From positions 2,876,402 to 2,940,401 of the forward strand of contig NZ_JAKJSC010000001.1 in the NCBI RefSeq assembly GCF_029029525.1: a DNA stretch of 64,000 nucleotides. Direction: 5' to 3'. Below the pieces are notes generated by a model. It ran no database searches, was not told where the DNA came from, and was given only the letters and a program-made list of their open reading frames with translations. This document shows positions 8,214 to 17,061 of this stretch, piece by piece. Made by a program: the position numbers and the translations under genes. This stretch comes from Labilibaculum sp. DW002 (lineage in GTDB: Bacteria > Bacteroidota > Bacteroidia > Bacteroidales > Marinifilaceae). How positions within the stretch are numbered: position 1 is the first letter of the stretch; the number at the start of each line of letters is the position of its first letter.

Positions 8214-10220
8214 ATGAGCCTGCACAAATCACTATATCAAAACTTGGCAATTATTCTATGTCTTCTGATATTTAGTCTCCCACTTCAGGTATTTTCATAT
8301 TTCAACTTAGAATCAAGTAATACACTACTGTTACCAGACAACTCACTAAGTGTAAGTATCGATACAGAAACGATTTGTTTTGGAGAAACAACTCAAATTC
8401 ATATCGCACCAAGTGAAATCAACGTAAGTTATCAGCTATATACTGAAGGCCTAACTGTTGGAGATGCTCAAGATGGAAATGGTTCTCTTTTACACTTCAC
8501 ACTAACTCCAAATTATTCTGCAACCTATCAAATCATTGCAACCAACAAACTTACGTTAGAAAAATCGACCTTAAATGAATCGGTTTATTTAGAAGTAATT
8601 CGTCCGCCTGTTGATGATATTAAAGTTAATATTTCTGAAGATCAGATCTGCATTGGTGAAAAAACGATCATCTCGCTGGGCAATAGTGAAAATGGTGTTA
8701 GCTATCAACTTTACGATGGAACCTACATGCACGGAAGTCCTATTGAAGGTAATAATGCTGCTATTTCCTTTCCAGAATTTTCTCCATTTCGATCAGTTAT
8801 CTATCACATCGTAGCCACAAATAAAATATGTAGCTCTACTTCAATGCTTAAACAAACAGCAAAAGTATTGGTAGGATTACCTCCAGAAGATCATCTTCAT
8901 CCTACAATTAATAATCATACAGTTTGCGAAGGAGAGGAAGTTGTTATATCCCTAACACCAACCGATCCAGCAGTTAGCTACCAACTATTTGATGGTAACA
9001 AAGCTTTATGCGCACCTGTTTCTGGTAATAGCGAAGCAATTAATTTCGAACCAACTACGCCACTAACATCTACTACCTACCGAATTGAGGCCTTAGGAAA
9101 CAAATGTATTAATCCTGTAGATATTAGGTACACCGTTGATGTTGATGTTCATATACACCCAACTACAAACAAAGAGATTCTTGCTAATCAAGATATTATC
9201 TGTCAAGGTGAAGAAGTGGTGCTTTCGGTAAAAGATAGTGAAGAAGGAATGTACTACCAACTTCATGATGGAGTTGATTTTATAGAACCAAACATTATTG
9301 GTAATGGAAGTACAATTGATTTCCCAGGGCTTTCACTCGTTAATTCTACGGAATTTCATGTGTATACTCATGAAGCAATTTGTTCAGATCAAATCCTCTT
9401 AAACAGCAAAAAACAAATTAACATTCTTGATATAGAACCCTTCTCGGTTGAAAGCTTTGTAACCCCATCAGATGCATGTCTTGGCGAAAATGTAGATATT
9501 GAAATCCCAATGGCAGATCTTGGTATCGAATACATCCTCCTAGAAGGGAATCAAGAAATTAATAGTATAACAGGAGCTGGAAAGAGCATTGTATTTGAAA
9601 ATTTACTTCCAGATGAACAATCTCAATACAAAATACTTATTGGTAATTGCATAGATGAATTTACTGCATCGGTACCAGAATTTGAGGTTCATTCTAAACC
9701 AAGCCTACAACTTTTAAGTCGAGATGTTCATTATGGAAATGATGGCCAACTCACTATTCATGTAACCAATGGAACTCCGCCATACAAATTTGTAATTGAA
9801 CCCGGACAAACCTATACCACGGAAGAAGACGTATTGGAATTAAACAATTTAGCTATTGGCACCTATCGCATTTTAGTTGTTGACGATAATTTCTGTCGCA
9901 CTTCAGAAGCTGGTGAAGAAATTGAAATCAAATTTGAAGGCGATAAGCGTGTTATTGTGAACAATGCTCTAACACCCAATGGAGATGGCATTAACGATGA
10001 GTGGCTTGTTCAGTACGACCTAGAGTTGAAAGCTCCTGAAGTAGCTATTTTTAATATTTATGGGCAACAAATATTCTATTCCAAAGCATATCAAAACAAT
10101 TGGAAAGGTAGCTATAATGGATCCGTTTTACCAAGTGGAACCTATTATTACAGCATCAATTTTAATACAAAAAATATCAAACCAATAAGAGGATCTTTAT
10201 CCATTATTGGTAATTTTTAA
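8214..10220 (+). CDS. Secreted repeat protein with type-B gliding-motility/T9SS C-terminal signal
   Basis: This is a predicted surface-exposed or released cargo of the type IX secretion system. Its 668 residues start with a signal peptide (hydrophobic I-I-L-C-L-L-I-F-S-L-P-L-Q-V-F-S, about 13-28). Five related modules of roughly 80-95 residues follow, each opening with [I/V/A]-C-x-G-E and most continuing with Y-Q-L-x-[D/E]-G. They look like Ig-like beta sandwiches with paired cysteines. The end (about 585-668) is a classic type-B domain: N-x-[A/F]-L-T-P-N-G-D-G-I-N-D, then F-N-I-Y-G-Q-Q-I-F, W-x-G-x-Y-N-G, and L-P-S-G-T-Y-Y-Y. The PorP-OmpA fusion gene follows by 30 bp, matching the sprB-sprF style pairing of type-B cargos with dedicated PorP-like partners. 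An adhesin-like role is an inference. Confidence 0.85.
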   Translation: MSLHKSLYQNLAIILCLLIFSLPLQVFSYFNLESSNTLLLPDNSLSVSIDTETICFGETTQIHIAPSEINVSYQLYTEGLTVGDAQDGNGSLLHFTLTPNYSATYQIIATNKLTLEKSTLNESVYLEVIRPPVDDIKVNISEDQICIGEKTIISLGNSENGVSYQLYDGTYMHGSPIEGNNAAISFPEFSPFRSVIYHIVATNKICSSTSMLKQTAKVLVGLPPEDHLHPTINNHTVCEGEEVVISLTPTDPAVSYQLFDGNKALCAPVSGNSEAINFEPTTPLTSTTYRIEALGNKCINPVDIRYTVDVDVHIHPTTNKEILANQDIICQGEEVVLSVKDSEEGMYYQLHDGVDFIEPNIIGNGSTIDFPGLSLVNSTEFHVYTHEAICSDQILLNSKKQINILDIEPFSVESFVTPSDACLGENVDIEIPMADLGIEYILLEGNQEINSITGAGKSIVFENLLPDEQSQYKILIGNCIDEFTASVPEFEVHSKPSLQLLSRDVHYGNDGQLTIHVTNGTPPYKFVIEPGQTYTTEEDVLELNNLAIGTYRILVVDDNFCRTSEAGEEIEIKFEGDKRVIVNNALTPNGDGINDEWLVQYDLELKAPEVAIFNIYGQQIFYSKAYQNNWKGSYNGSVLPSGTYYYSINFNTKNIKPIRGSLSIIGNF

Positions 10221-10250
10221 AAGGATCAATCCGATAAATAGCAAGCATTT

Positions 10251-11828
10251 ATGAGAGCCCATTTTAAGCTTATAATCTTCATCTTTCCCCTTCTATTTAT
10301 TGCTGATTTTTCAGCAAAAGCACAACAGGTGCCTTTATTAGATCAATACTACATCAACCCAGTAGTTTACAATCCTGCTGCCTCAGGTGCTACCGGATTA
10401 TTTAATGCTTACCTACTTCGCAATCAAAAATTCATGGATTTTGATGGCGGTCAGGTCACGCATATTTTTACTGCTGATGCTGCTTTAAATGAAGGGAGAT
10501 ATGGTGTCGGTTTCAATCTCACAAATGATGATGTTGGTATTTTCAACAATACACAAGCCATGTTGAACTATTCTTACCGATTAAAGATAGCCGATCAACA
10601 CAACATCCGCTTTGGTGTTTCTGCAGGAATCTCTGACTTTAGAATGAACACTTCTCAAATTGTCGCCAACTCAAACGATCCTTATTTAATCAGTAGTAAT
10701 TTTAAGAATTCTGAATTTATGGCGAACGTAGGTGTTTATTACAAGTACAAAAACCTCTTATTTGGCCTAACGATTCCTCAACTACTAAACAACTCAGTAA
10801 GTAATACCATCGATGGGAAGCAGAGCACCTACAATCTCAACCGACAAGTACTCGTTAGCAGTGGCTATAAATTCCCTATTGAGAGCGTTAAAGATCTTAG
10901 TATTTCTCCCTACATAATGCTCCGCTATGCCAATGCAATTCCCTTTCAATACGATCTTAATTTAATTGCTGATTTAAAAGACAAAGGATGGTTTGCAGTT
11001 AATTATAGAGACAATTTCTCTGTTGGCTTAAATTTAGGTGTTACTGTTCTTAAAAATTTTACGATAGGATATTCATATGATATTGGAATTAAAAAAACAG
11101 GGCGATATGCCTCAAACAATCATGAATTCCTTATCGGATATCGTCTTCCATTATCTGCAAACAAGAAGAAAGATCGAATTTTAGACAATGACAACAGCAT
11201 TTTAAAAACTTTGCTTGCTGAGAAATACAAAAAGATCGATTATTTGAGAAAGGTTTTAGAAGAGATGGAGAATAAAGACAAACAATCGGATGCTGATCGC
11301 GATGGCGTTGCAGATGATATTGATGAGTGTCCAAATACTCCTTCTTATTACATTGTTAACGAAACAGGCTGTCCTGTAGATTCAGATGGCGATGGAATTG
11401 TTGACAGTGAAGATCTTTGCCCTGAAATTCCTGGTAGCTATGAAAACAAAGGCTGCCCCGAACAAAAAGAAGAGAAAATTGAGATGGAAGAACGTCTTGA
11501 GAATATCTATTTTTCATTCGGCAACTATACTCTAACCGAATACTCGAGAAGAAAATTAGAGACCCTTATTAGCATCTTAAAAAAGAATACGAATTACATG
11601 CTTAAAATGCATGGCCACACCGATGATATCGGCTCCAACAGATCCAATATCGAATTGGCTCACAAAAGACTAATTACCGTAAAAAATTACCTCGCTTTAA
11701 ATGGAATACCAACCAATCAAATTATTGTAGTTCCACATGGCGAGAGCATGCCAGTAGTTGCCAATACCGATAGTAAAAGCAGAGCAAATAATCGAAGAGT
11801 ATCTTTCGAAATTTACAACTACCAATAA
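10251..11828 (+). CDS. PorP/SprF-like T9SS protein fused to TSP3 repeats and an OmpA domain
   Basis: This outer-membrane protein has 525 residues. A signal peptide (about 1-24, ending A-K-A-Q) leads into a PorP/SprF domain (about 25-300), recognisable by the opening D-Q-Y-Y-I-N-P-x-x-Y-N-P-A-A-S-G and the final L-I-G-Y-R-L strand. A short charged helix (about 315-345) precedes two calcium-binding TSP3-like units (D-A-D-R-D-G-V-A-D-D and D-S-D-G-D-G-I-V-D-S, about 345-402). An OmpA-like peptidoglycan-binding domain (about 415-525) carries H-T-D-D-I-G and the N-x-x-L-x-x-x-R pattern. PorP-like proteins bind type-B cargo, and the cargo gene lies immediately upstream. The fusion would tie the cargo receptor to the cell wall in one polypeptide. 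A bidirectional terminator follows. Confidence 0.9.
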   Translation: MRAHFKLIIFIFPLLFIADFSAKAQQVPLLDQYYINPVVYNPAASGATGLFNAYLLRNQKFMDFDGGQVTHIFTADAALNEGRYGVGFNLTNDDVGIFNNTQAMLNYSYRLKIADQHNIRFGVSAGISDFRMNTSQIVANSNDPYLISSNFKNSEFMANVGVYYKYKNLLFGLTIPQLLNNSVSNTIDGKQSTYNLNRQVLVSSGYKFPIESVKDLSISPYIMLRYANAIPFQYDLNLIADLKDKGWFAVNYRDNFSVGLNLGVTVLKNFTIGYSYDIGIKKTGRYASNNHEFLIGYRLPLSANKKKDRILDNDNSILKTLLAEKYKKIDYLRKVLEEMENKDKQSDADRDGVADDIDECPNTPSYYIVNETGCPVDSDGDGIVDSEDLCPEIPGSYENKGCPEQKEEKIEMEERLENIYFSFGNYTLTEYSRRKLETLISILKKNTNYMLKMHGHTDDIGSNRSNIELAHKRLITVKNYLALNGIPTNQIIVVPHGESMPVVANTDSKSRANNRRVSFEIYNYQ

Positions 11829-11866
11829 AAAAGTATTACCTACAATTATTACGCAATACAACTGAA

Positions 11867-11897
11867 AAGCCCCAATCAAAAAATTTGATTGGGGCTT
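11867..11897. terminator. Bidirectional terminator
   Basis: The 14-bp perfect stem AAGCCCCAATCAAA / TTTGATTGGGGCTT has a 3-nt loop and is followed by a T-rich stretch. It ends the cargo/PorP-OmpA unit and probably the facing small secreted-protein gene. Confidence 0.9.
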
Positions 11898-11921
11898 ATT
11901 TATTTTGTAATGATCTTGATT

Positions 11922-12368
11922 CTATTTAAACAAGAAAACTTTACGCTCTTGCGTCGCAGGACGACCAATAATGTTCTTAATGTAATCTTGTACTTCATTT
12001 AAAACACCAGCCTTTTGGATATAACCTTTTCCCATTGGCATACATGCTCCCCAAGCACCACTTGGACTGCAGTCATCAAAGTCGGTTACCTTAATAATGG
12101 TATGCACTCCAACTGTAATAATGCAAGTTTTGTAATTTTTAGCCTCAGCTAGCGTCTCACTAATGTTTTCTTTTGTCAATTCAATTACCTTATCAGCCTT
12201 TGCAGCTGCTAATTCATTAACCGTATTTATAGGCTGTCCTAAATCAATATTGCTAGCACTTAATTCAATGCTTCCTTTAAGAAATTCCTTTAATACTTCA
12301 ACTTTAGTATTCTGAGCGCTTAGCGTTAAACTTGCAAGTACAAAAAATATAAGAATAGATTTTTTCAT
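11922..12368 (-). CDS. Small secreted protein of unknown function
   Basis: I do not recognise this family. The start at 12368 (M-K-K-S) gives 148 residues with a clean signal peptide (I-L-I-F-F-V-L-A-S-L-T-L-S-A-Q, cleavage near 18). The longer frame from 12404 would put a hydrophilic 12-residue extension before the signal and is rejected. The mature part is helical at first. It then has a strand-like T-C-I-I-T-V-G-V-H-T-I-I-K-V-T segment and a small Cys/Gly-rich region, D-C-S-P-S-G-A-W-G-A-C-M-P, that could be a disulfide loop. No lipobox is present, so it is probably periplasmic. It lies alone between a bidirectional terminator and the tandem hairpin region. A TTTATTTG box at 12402-12409 is the likely -7 element. 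Confidence 0.65.
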   Translation of the reverse strand: MKKSILIFFVLASLTLSAQNTKVEVLKEFLKGSIELSASNIDLGQPINTVNELAAAKADKVIELTKENISETLAEAKNYKTCIITVGVHTIIKVTDFDDCSPSGAWGACMPMGKGYIQKAGVLNEVQDYIKNIIGRPATQERKVFLFK

Positions 12369-12556
12369 GGTATAATTTTTCAGATTCAATTTGATAATTT
12401 TCAAATAAAAATATGATCAAAGCTACAAAATATGATAAAGACTTTCACAATTTTGATTAAGAATACTTAAAATAATTCATTTTAATATTCTTAAATCTAC
12501 TTGCTAAAAAATATCGATAAGTGCGGTAAAACATGACCAATTACACTATAAAAGAA

Positions 12557-12584
12557 AAAAGTCTGGGCATCACACCAGACTTTT
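12557..12584 (-). terminator. Hairpin A of the tandem region
   Basis: The stem AAAAGTCTGG / CCAGACTTTT has an 8-nt loop. An A-rich run on the left acts as a U-tract on the minus strand. It is a plausible second-stage terminator for transcripts coming from the TIM-barrel gene or from a small RNA. Confidence 0.6.
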
Positions 12585-12759
12585 CCACTAACCACTAATT
12601 ACTAACCTAAATCTTTAATCTATGAAAAAAACTACTACTTGTTTTATTCACTTATCAAGGTACAAAATTAATCTGTTAAGAGTCTGAAAAAGAAGTTAAA
12701 GAAGCTTAATTTACGGTCTGAAAATGACCTAGGGAGTGGAATTTATTAGACAAAAAGAA

Positions 12760-12778
12760 ACCCGGTGTTCGGCCGGGT
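12760..12778 (-). terminator. Hairpin B of the tandem region
   Basis: The stem ACCCGG / CCGGGT has a 7-nt loop. On the minus strand it is followed by TTTCTTTTTG, giving a standard intrinsic terminator about 110 bp downstream of the TIM-barrel gene. Confidence 0.65.
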
Positions 12779-12889
12779 ATCAACTTATCTAATCTTAATC
12801 TATGAAAAACCTAATCTAAATCTATATCCTAAAGATATAGTATAAAGCAGTTAACAAACCGCAACAAGTGTTAAAGAATGCTAAAAAGT

Positions 12890-13567
12890 TTACTGACCAC
12901 TAATTTGCAAGATACTTTTTACCTGTCCTCCTACTCCTGGCTTATCAGCAGCAAAAGCTAAATCAAATGCTGCTGTTCCTACTGTAAAAGCGGAAGATCC
13001 TGATTTCCTAACAACCTCTATCCTGTTCTTATTATTGATGCTACCGGCAACAATAACAGGTTTTTTAGACGATTTACACACCTCATGAATTAAGCGTGGA
13101 ATATCATTGCCAGAAAATCGGTAAGCCAATAAATCCAGACCATCAACCCCATCAATACTTGTAATTTGTTCTGCGTGCGAACTTATTTCAGAAATTGTTC
13201 CTTTTAATATGCTTGGGTGATCTTCTATACTTCCAACAAAAGGATAGTATTTTAAAGGATGATCTTTTACAATGGGCGCAATAATACTAGGTCTTGTTCC
13301 TCCCAATAAAAAATCTACATTAAGCTCCATAGCTGCCATTGCAGATTTTCTTTCACTATCAACATCTAAACTTACCACCTCTAAATAAACTTTAACACCT
13401 TCTTTTCTTAAGTCAGCTGTTAGTTCTTTCAACTCACTAAAAGGCAAGCCAACATCCTTAAAGCCTATATGTTTTACACCTTCTGCAACAATTTCCTTCA
13501 CATATTTTCTAGCGTCGGGTATCGTTTGATCATTTTTAGTCAACATAAATATAAGATCCATACTCAT
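12890..13567 (-). CDS. TIM-barrel protein of the ribulose-phosphate-binding-barrel type, function unknown
   Basis: This cytoplasmic protein of 225 residues has alternating strands and helices typical of a (beta/alpha)8 barrel: G-V-K-H-I-G-F-K-D-V-G near 30-40, V-K-V-Y-L-E-V-V-S near 60, V-D-F-L-L-G-G-T-R near 84-92, G-V-D-G-L-D-L-L-A-Y near 140, K-P-V-I-V-A-G-S-I near 169-177. The last segment plus A-F-T-V-G-T-A-A-F resembles the phosphate-binding ends of HisA/HisF, TrpF and thiamine-phosphate synthase barrels. No specific catalytic signature lets me name the reaction. It is monocistronic, with a perfect -7 box (TATATTTG) 48 bp upstream of the start. Confidence 0.6.
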   Translation of the reverse strand: MSMDLIFMLTKNDQTIPDARKYVKEIVAEGVKHIGFKDVGLPFSELKELTADLRKEGVKVYLEVVSLDVDSERKSAMAAMELNVDFLLGGTRPSIIAPIVKDHPLKYYPFVGSIEDHPSILKGTISEISSHAEQITSIDGVDGLDLLAYRFSGNDIPRLIHEVCKSSKKPVIVAGSINNKNRIEVVRKSGSSAFTVGTAAFDLAFAADKPGVGGQVKSILQISGQ

Positions 13568-13614
13568 CTTAATCGTTTAAGGTTTGTTCGTATTTGTGTT
13601 TATTGTTGTTGATA

Positions 13615-13622
13615 CAAATATA
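13615..13622 (-). promoter_or_regulatory. Putative -7 box of the TIM-barrel gene
   Basis: The minus strand reads TATATTTG, a perfect TAnnTTTG match, 48 bp before the start codon. The -33 element is not evident. Confidence 0.45.
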
Positions 13623-13754
13623 CAGTATCTCTATGATTTGAGGAGGGTACTTAAGAAATTTATAAGAATCTGAATCCTTTAAATAAAGCTAGAATTAAAA
13701 CAATGCTTATTTAAGTGGGTTCAATTTTTAAACTGAAATTTTTTCCATAAAAAA

Positions 13755-13778
13755 AACCCTCAGTAAAAACTGAGGGTT
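13755..13778 (-). terminator. Terminator of the tRNA-Leu gene
   Basis: A 10-bp perfect stem, AACCCTCAGT / ACTGAGGGTT, has an AAAA loop and an A-run on the left that gives a U-tract on the minus strand. It lies 14 bp past the tRNA 3' end. Confidence 0.85.
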
Positions 13779-13791
13779 TAGGCACTTTCAG

Positions 13792-13873
13792 TACCCAGGG
13801 CCGGGATCGAACCGGCACGGGTTGCCCCACTGGTGTTTGAGACCAGCGCGTCTACCAATTCCGCCACCTGGGC
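13792..13873 (-). tRNA. tRNA-Leu (anticodon CAA)
   Basis: On the minus strand the sequence folds as a class II tRNA. The acceptor GCCCAGG pairs with CCTGGGT. The D-arm contains GGTAGACGC, as is usual for leucine tRNAs. The anticodon stem CTGGT/ACCAG encloses the loop CTCAAAC, giving anticodon CAA (codon UUG). The T-arm contains GGTTCGATCC. A variable arm lies between the anticodon and T arms. The discriminator is A, the identity base for tRNA-Leu, and the 3' CCA is not encoded. A strong intrinsic terminator follows, so the gene is transcribed alone. Confidence 0.95.
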
Positions 13874-14018
13874 ATTGCTTTTGATTGCGATGCAAATGTA
13901 TGGAAATGTTTCATTCCTGCAAAACAAAAACAAGCTTTTTTTAAGAAAAAAAAGTCAGAGAAAAAAATCAGCACAAAAGACAGTACACGGCCGATGTGCT
14001 GAGTTTCACTTTATTAGT

Positions 14019-15557
14019 TTAATTTGGCATGGTATATTCCAAGCCAGCTCCTGGTCCTAATGGTAAGCCTAAAGTGATCCATCCCATCAGTAATATGACC
14101 CAAACCAGGAAGAATGCCACAGAATAAGGTAACATGGTGGCTATAATGGTACCAATACCCGATTTCTTATCGTATTTCTGAACGTAAGCAATAATCAGTG
14201 CAAAGAAACTCATCATAGGAGAAATGACATTGGTTACAGAATCACCAATACGATAAACGACCTGCGATAATTCCGGCGAGTAGCCCATCAACATAAACAT
14301 CGGAATAAAGATAGGTGCCATAATGGCCCACTTAGCCGAAGCCGAGCCCATAAGCATATTAATAAGCGCCGATAAAAGCACAAAAAGAATCATTAATGGT
14401 ATCATTCCAATTTCGGCAGCCATAAGCGCTCCTGCCCCTTTAATAGCCATAATAACACCAAGATTCGACCATTTGAAGTAAGCCACAAATTGTGCTGCGA
14501 AGAAAACAAGGACATAGTATCCGGCAAGCGTTTCCATGGACTTACCCATACCCTTCATGATATCAGCATCCGACTTGAATACTTTTGCTCCAAAACCATA
14601 AGCTATACCACAACCTCCAGCACCTAAAAACAAGAGTGCTACAACACCTTTTATCAGTGGTGAGGTTAGGAAACCACCATCTTCTCCTCTAAAGAAGCCA
14701 TTTTCAGGGTATAAACCCCAAACAGTAATTGCTGTAAGGAAAAGCACTACATATAAAGCCCAACGTAAACCTCGTCGCTCCAAGTCATTTAAATCATGGA
14801 TTTCTTCCTTATGCTCGGCTGCATCCTTATAGACACCCAAGCGAGGTTCTATCACTTTTTCGGTGACCAGCGTACCAACCGTAGCAATAACGAAGGTTGA
14901 AACCACCATAAAATAATAGTTTGCTGTTGGGTTTACAACTGCTGTTGGATCAACAATTCGAGCCGCTTCCTGAGAAAGGCCTGCTAATAATGGATCGATA
15001 GTTCCTAGAATAAGGTTTGCTGAAAATCCACCTGATACACCAGCAAAGGCGGCTGCCATACCCGCAATTGGATGACGATCGACTGCAACGAAAATAATCC
15101 CTGCCAAAGGAATTAACAGAACATATCCCACATCGGATGCTGTATTCGACAAGATACCTGCAAGTACAAGTACAAAAGTCAACATCTTTTTAGGTGCTGA
15201 TAAAACGAGTTTACGAATCAGTGTTCCAATCAAACCACTACTCTCAGCGATACCAATACCCAACATGGCTACCATCACAATCCCCAAAGGTGCAAAGCCA
15301 GTAAAATTATCAACCATCTCGATAAGAATACGGTGCAAGCCATCTACAGACAGAAGGTTAACGACCTCGATAGTCTCCTTGGTACCAGGATGAACTGCCT
15401 GCCATCCAAAAAGAGAAGCCAGACCTGATAATAAAATTGCCAATACAGCAAATATTGCAAATAGGGTTGCGGGGTGCGGAAGTGCATTCCCAAATTTCTC
15501 TGTTACATTTAGGAAACGATCTGTCCAGCTTCGTCTTTTTTTATTTGTTTTTTGCAT
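14019..15557 (-). CDS. AbgT family transporter (p-aminobenzoyl-glutamate / drug efflux type)
   Basis: This inner-membrane secondary transporter has 512 residues and about 11-13 hydrophobic segments. The start [11 protein letters not shown] is basic and cytoplasmic. Conserved AbgT family features are seen: [10 protein letters not shown] near 27, [10 protein letters not shown] near 91, [10 protein letters not shown] near 138, and the re-entrant-like [13 protein letters not shown] near 421-433. E. coli AbgT imports p-aminobenzoyl-glutamate for folate salvage, while some relatives export sulfonamides, so the direction is not settled. The gene is alone between the tRNA and a divergent DHOD-like gene. 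Confidence 0.9.
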   Translation of the reverse strand: MQKTNKKRRSWTDRFLNVTEKFGNALPHPATLFAIFAVLAILLSGLASLFGWQAVHPGTKETIEVVNLLSVDGLHRILIEMVDNFTGFAPLGIVMVAMLGIGIAESSGLIGTLIRKLVLSAPKKMLTFVLVLAGILSNTASDVGYVLLIPLAGIIFVAVDRHPIAGMAAAFAGVSGGFSANLILGTIDPLLAGLSQEAARIVDPTAVVNPTANYYFMVVSTFVIATVGTLVTEKVIEPRLGVYKDAAEHKEEIHDLNDLERRGLRWALYVVLFLTAITVWGLYPENGFFRGEDGGFLTSPLIKGVVALLFLGAGGCGIAYGFGAKVFKSDADIMKGMGKSMETLAGYYVLVFFAAQFVAYFKWSNLGVIMAIKGAGALMAAEIGMIPLMILFVLLSALINMLMGSASAKWAIMAPIFIPMFMLMGYSPELSQVVYRIGDSVTNVISPMMSFFALIIAYVQKYDKKSGIGTIIATMLPYSVAFFLVWVILLMGWITLGLPLGPGAGLEYTMPN

Positions 15558-15771
15558 GCTAGTTAGTAGGTTAAGATTTGATTTTAGAAATCATTTTTTA
15601 AGATTGAATTACAAAAAAAGGGAAAATTGAAAGATACTGCAAATTCATTTTTCAATCAAAGCTGAAATCGTTTGCAAAACAAGCCTTAAATTTAATAGGT
15701 AATTTCCTAAGCACTATCATTTACCCGTAATTCCAACTGTAAATAGATAAGTATTTTCTATATTAGTATAA

Positions 15772-15794
15772 AGATTATTGATTTGTAATAATCT
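15772..15794. promoter_or_regulatory. Inverted repeat upstream of the DHOD-like gene
   Basis: AGATTATT and AATAATCT form a perfect 8-bp inverted repeat with a 7-nt spacer, about 60 bp before the DHOD-like start. A 7-of-8 -7-like box (TTGATTTG) lies inside it, so a bound regulator could block the promoter. No cognate regulator is known here. Confidence 0.35.
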
Positions 15795-15853
15795 AGTTAC
15801 GAAACTACATTTGATACAAATAACAACAAAAACATAATCAAACAATCCTAATT

Positions 15854-16846
15854 ATGCCAAATTTAACAACGAACTATCTTGGATTGGACCTAAGTAGTCC
15901 AATTATTGCAGCAAGTTCTGGACTAACCGATTCAATTGAAAAATTAATTGAATTAGAAGTTCATGGAGCCGGTGCTATCGTATTAAAATCTTTATTCGAA
16001 GAAGAAATCATTATGGAAATGGATGAGCAAATGCTTGCCATGACCAGTCGTCCGTATGTTTATCCTGAAACCTTCGATTATATGGATGAAGATCCTAAGG
16101 AAGATACCGTACGCAAATATTTGAGGTTAATTCAAGAAGCAAAATCAGCTGTTTCGATTCCAATTATAGCAAGTATAAACTGTGTTAGCGCTCAAAAATG
16201 GACCTATTTTGCTCAAGAAATTGAAAAAGCTGGAGCTGATGCCATTGAAATTAACTTGTTTGTATTGCCAACTGACATGAACAGAACAGGTGATGAAAAC
16301 GAGCAAATTTATTACGACGTATTAAAAACGGTTAAAGAACAAGTTGCCATTCCAGTAGCATTAAAAATAAGCCCATATCATTCAAACTTATCTAATCTTA
16401 TTAGCCGATTAGATGAAATGGCTGTTGATGGTGTAGTGATGTTTAATCGCTTTTACAGTCCTGATTTTGACATTAATAATTTGACCGTTACAAGCGGACA
16501 AGTTTTATCAAGTTCTGACGATTACAAAAACTCATTACGATGGACAGGAATTATGTCGGAACGATTGAAATGTTCTATTGCTGGAACAACTGGAATTCAC
16601 ACATCCGAAAGCATTATTAAACACATACTTGCTGGAGCTGATGCAGTTCAACTGGCTTCCATCTTGTATAAAAATGGCCCTGAGTATATCGACATCCTTA
16701 ACAAGGAAATTTTCTCATGGATGGAAAAGCAAGGTTTCAAGAGTCTTCAAGAATTTAAGGGGAAGATGAGCCAAAATAAATCAAACGACCCTGCGGCATT
16801 CGAAAGAGTACAATTCATGAAGCAATTCAGAAACTTCGTGATGTAA
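15854..16846 (+). CDS. Dihydroorotate dehydrogenase-like flavoprotein
   Basis: A cytoplasmic FMN-binding TIM barrel of 330 residues, similar to class 1 dihydroorotate dehydrogenases. The opening L-G-L-D-L-S-S-P-I-I-A-A-S-S-G matches the first barrel strand and FMN loop. I-P-I-I-A-S-I-N-C-V near 100-109 and D-A-I-E-I-N-L-F near 129-136 match the substrate-side strands. P-V-A-L-K-I-S-P-Y near 170-178 carries the conserved Lys. G-T-T-G-I-H and G-A-D-A-V-Q-L-A-S near 236-275 form the FMN phosphate site. It is not clearly the pyrimidine enzyme: this subgroup is usually labelled DHOD-like. It is monocistronic with its own terminator. Confidence 0.8.
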   Translation: MPNLTTNYLGLDLSSPIIAASSGLTDSIEKLIELEVHGAGAIVLKSLFEEEIIMEMDEQMLAMTSRPYVYPETFDYMDEDPKEDTVRKYLRLIQEAKSAVSIPIIASINCVSAQKWTYFAQEIEKAGADAIEINLFVLPTDMNRTGDENEQIYYDVLKTVKEQVAIPVALKISPYHSNLSNLISRLDEMAVDGVVMFNRFYSPDFDINNLTVTSGQVLSSSDDYKNSLRWTGIMSERLKCSIAGTTGIHTSESIIKHILAGADAVQLASILYKNGPEYIDILNKEIFSWMEKQGFKSLQEFKGKMSQNKSNDPAAFERVQFMKQFRNFVM

Positions 16847-16883
16847 ATAAAAAGTCTCAAATTTTAATTATCAATATCATCAG

Positions 16884-16908
16884 AACCCGAATCTAAACAA
16901 TTCGGGTT
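16884..16908 (+). terminator. Terminator of the DHOD-like gene
   Basis: The stem AACCCGAAT / ATTCGGGTT with a 7-nt loop is followed by TTTTTT, 38 bp past the stop codon. Confidence 0.9.
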
Positions 16909-17061
16909 TTTTCTTGCCTTTATTTAGACTAGATATATGATAAAAATCATAGCCCATTGGGCTTTCATTTGTTATCTTGTTCAAAGGATGTAAAAAATCC
17001 AAAAACACAAACCACTTTTGACTAAGATCAAGCTTTTGTCAAAGCAAAAAACGAATACAAC

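Larger units (their letters stand above)
12557..12840. other. Two-copy hairpin plus TAATCTATGAAAAA-box region, possible leader or small RNA
   Basis: No ordinary gene occupies this gap. It holds two similar modules in the same order: a GC-richer hairpin (12557-12584; 12760-12778), a short AT-rich spacer, then a box sharing TTAATCTATGAAAAA (around 12616-12630 and 12795-12809). Read on the plus strand, each box supplies an ATG: 21 codons at 12622-12687 and 5 codons at 12802-12819, like leader peptides. Read on the minus strand, each hairpin is followed by a U-rich tract, like a terminator after a conserved box. A third perfect inverted repeat, CTATATC-GATATAG, closes the region at 12822-12840. 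The strand that is used cannot be decided from sequence. Confidence 0.5.

Noticed and set aside
8214..8814. Second plus-strand frame of 67 codons inside the T9SS cargo gene
   Set aside because: Out-of-frame shadow of a gene with clear domain structure.
13833..14060. Plus-strand 75-codon frame across the tRNA-Leu gene
   Set aside because: It is antisense to the tRNA and reaches into the AbgT gene end.
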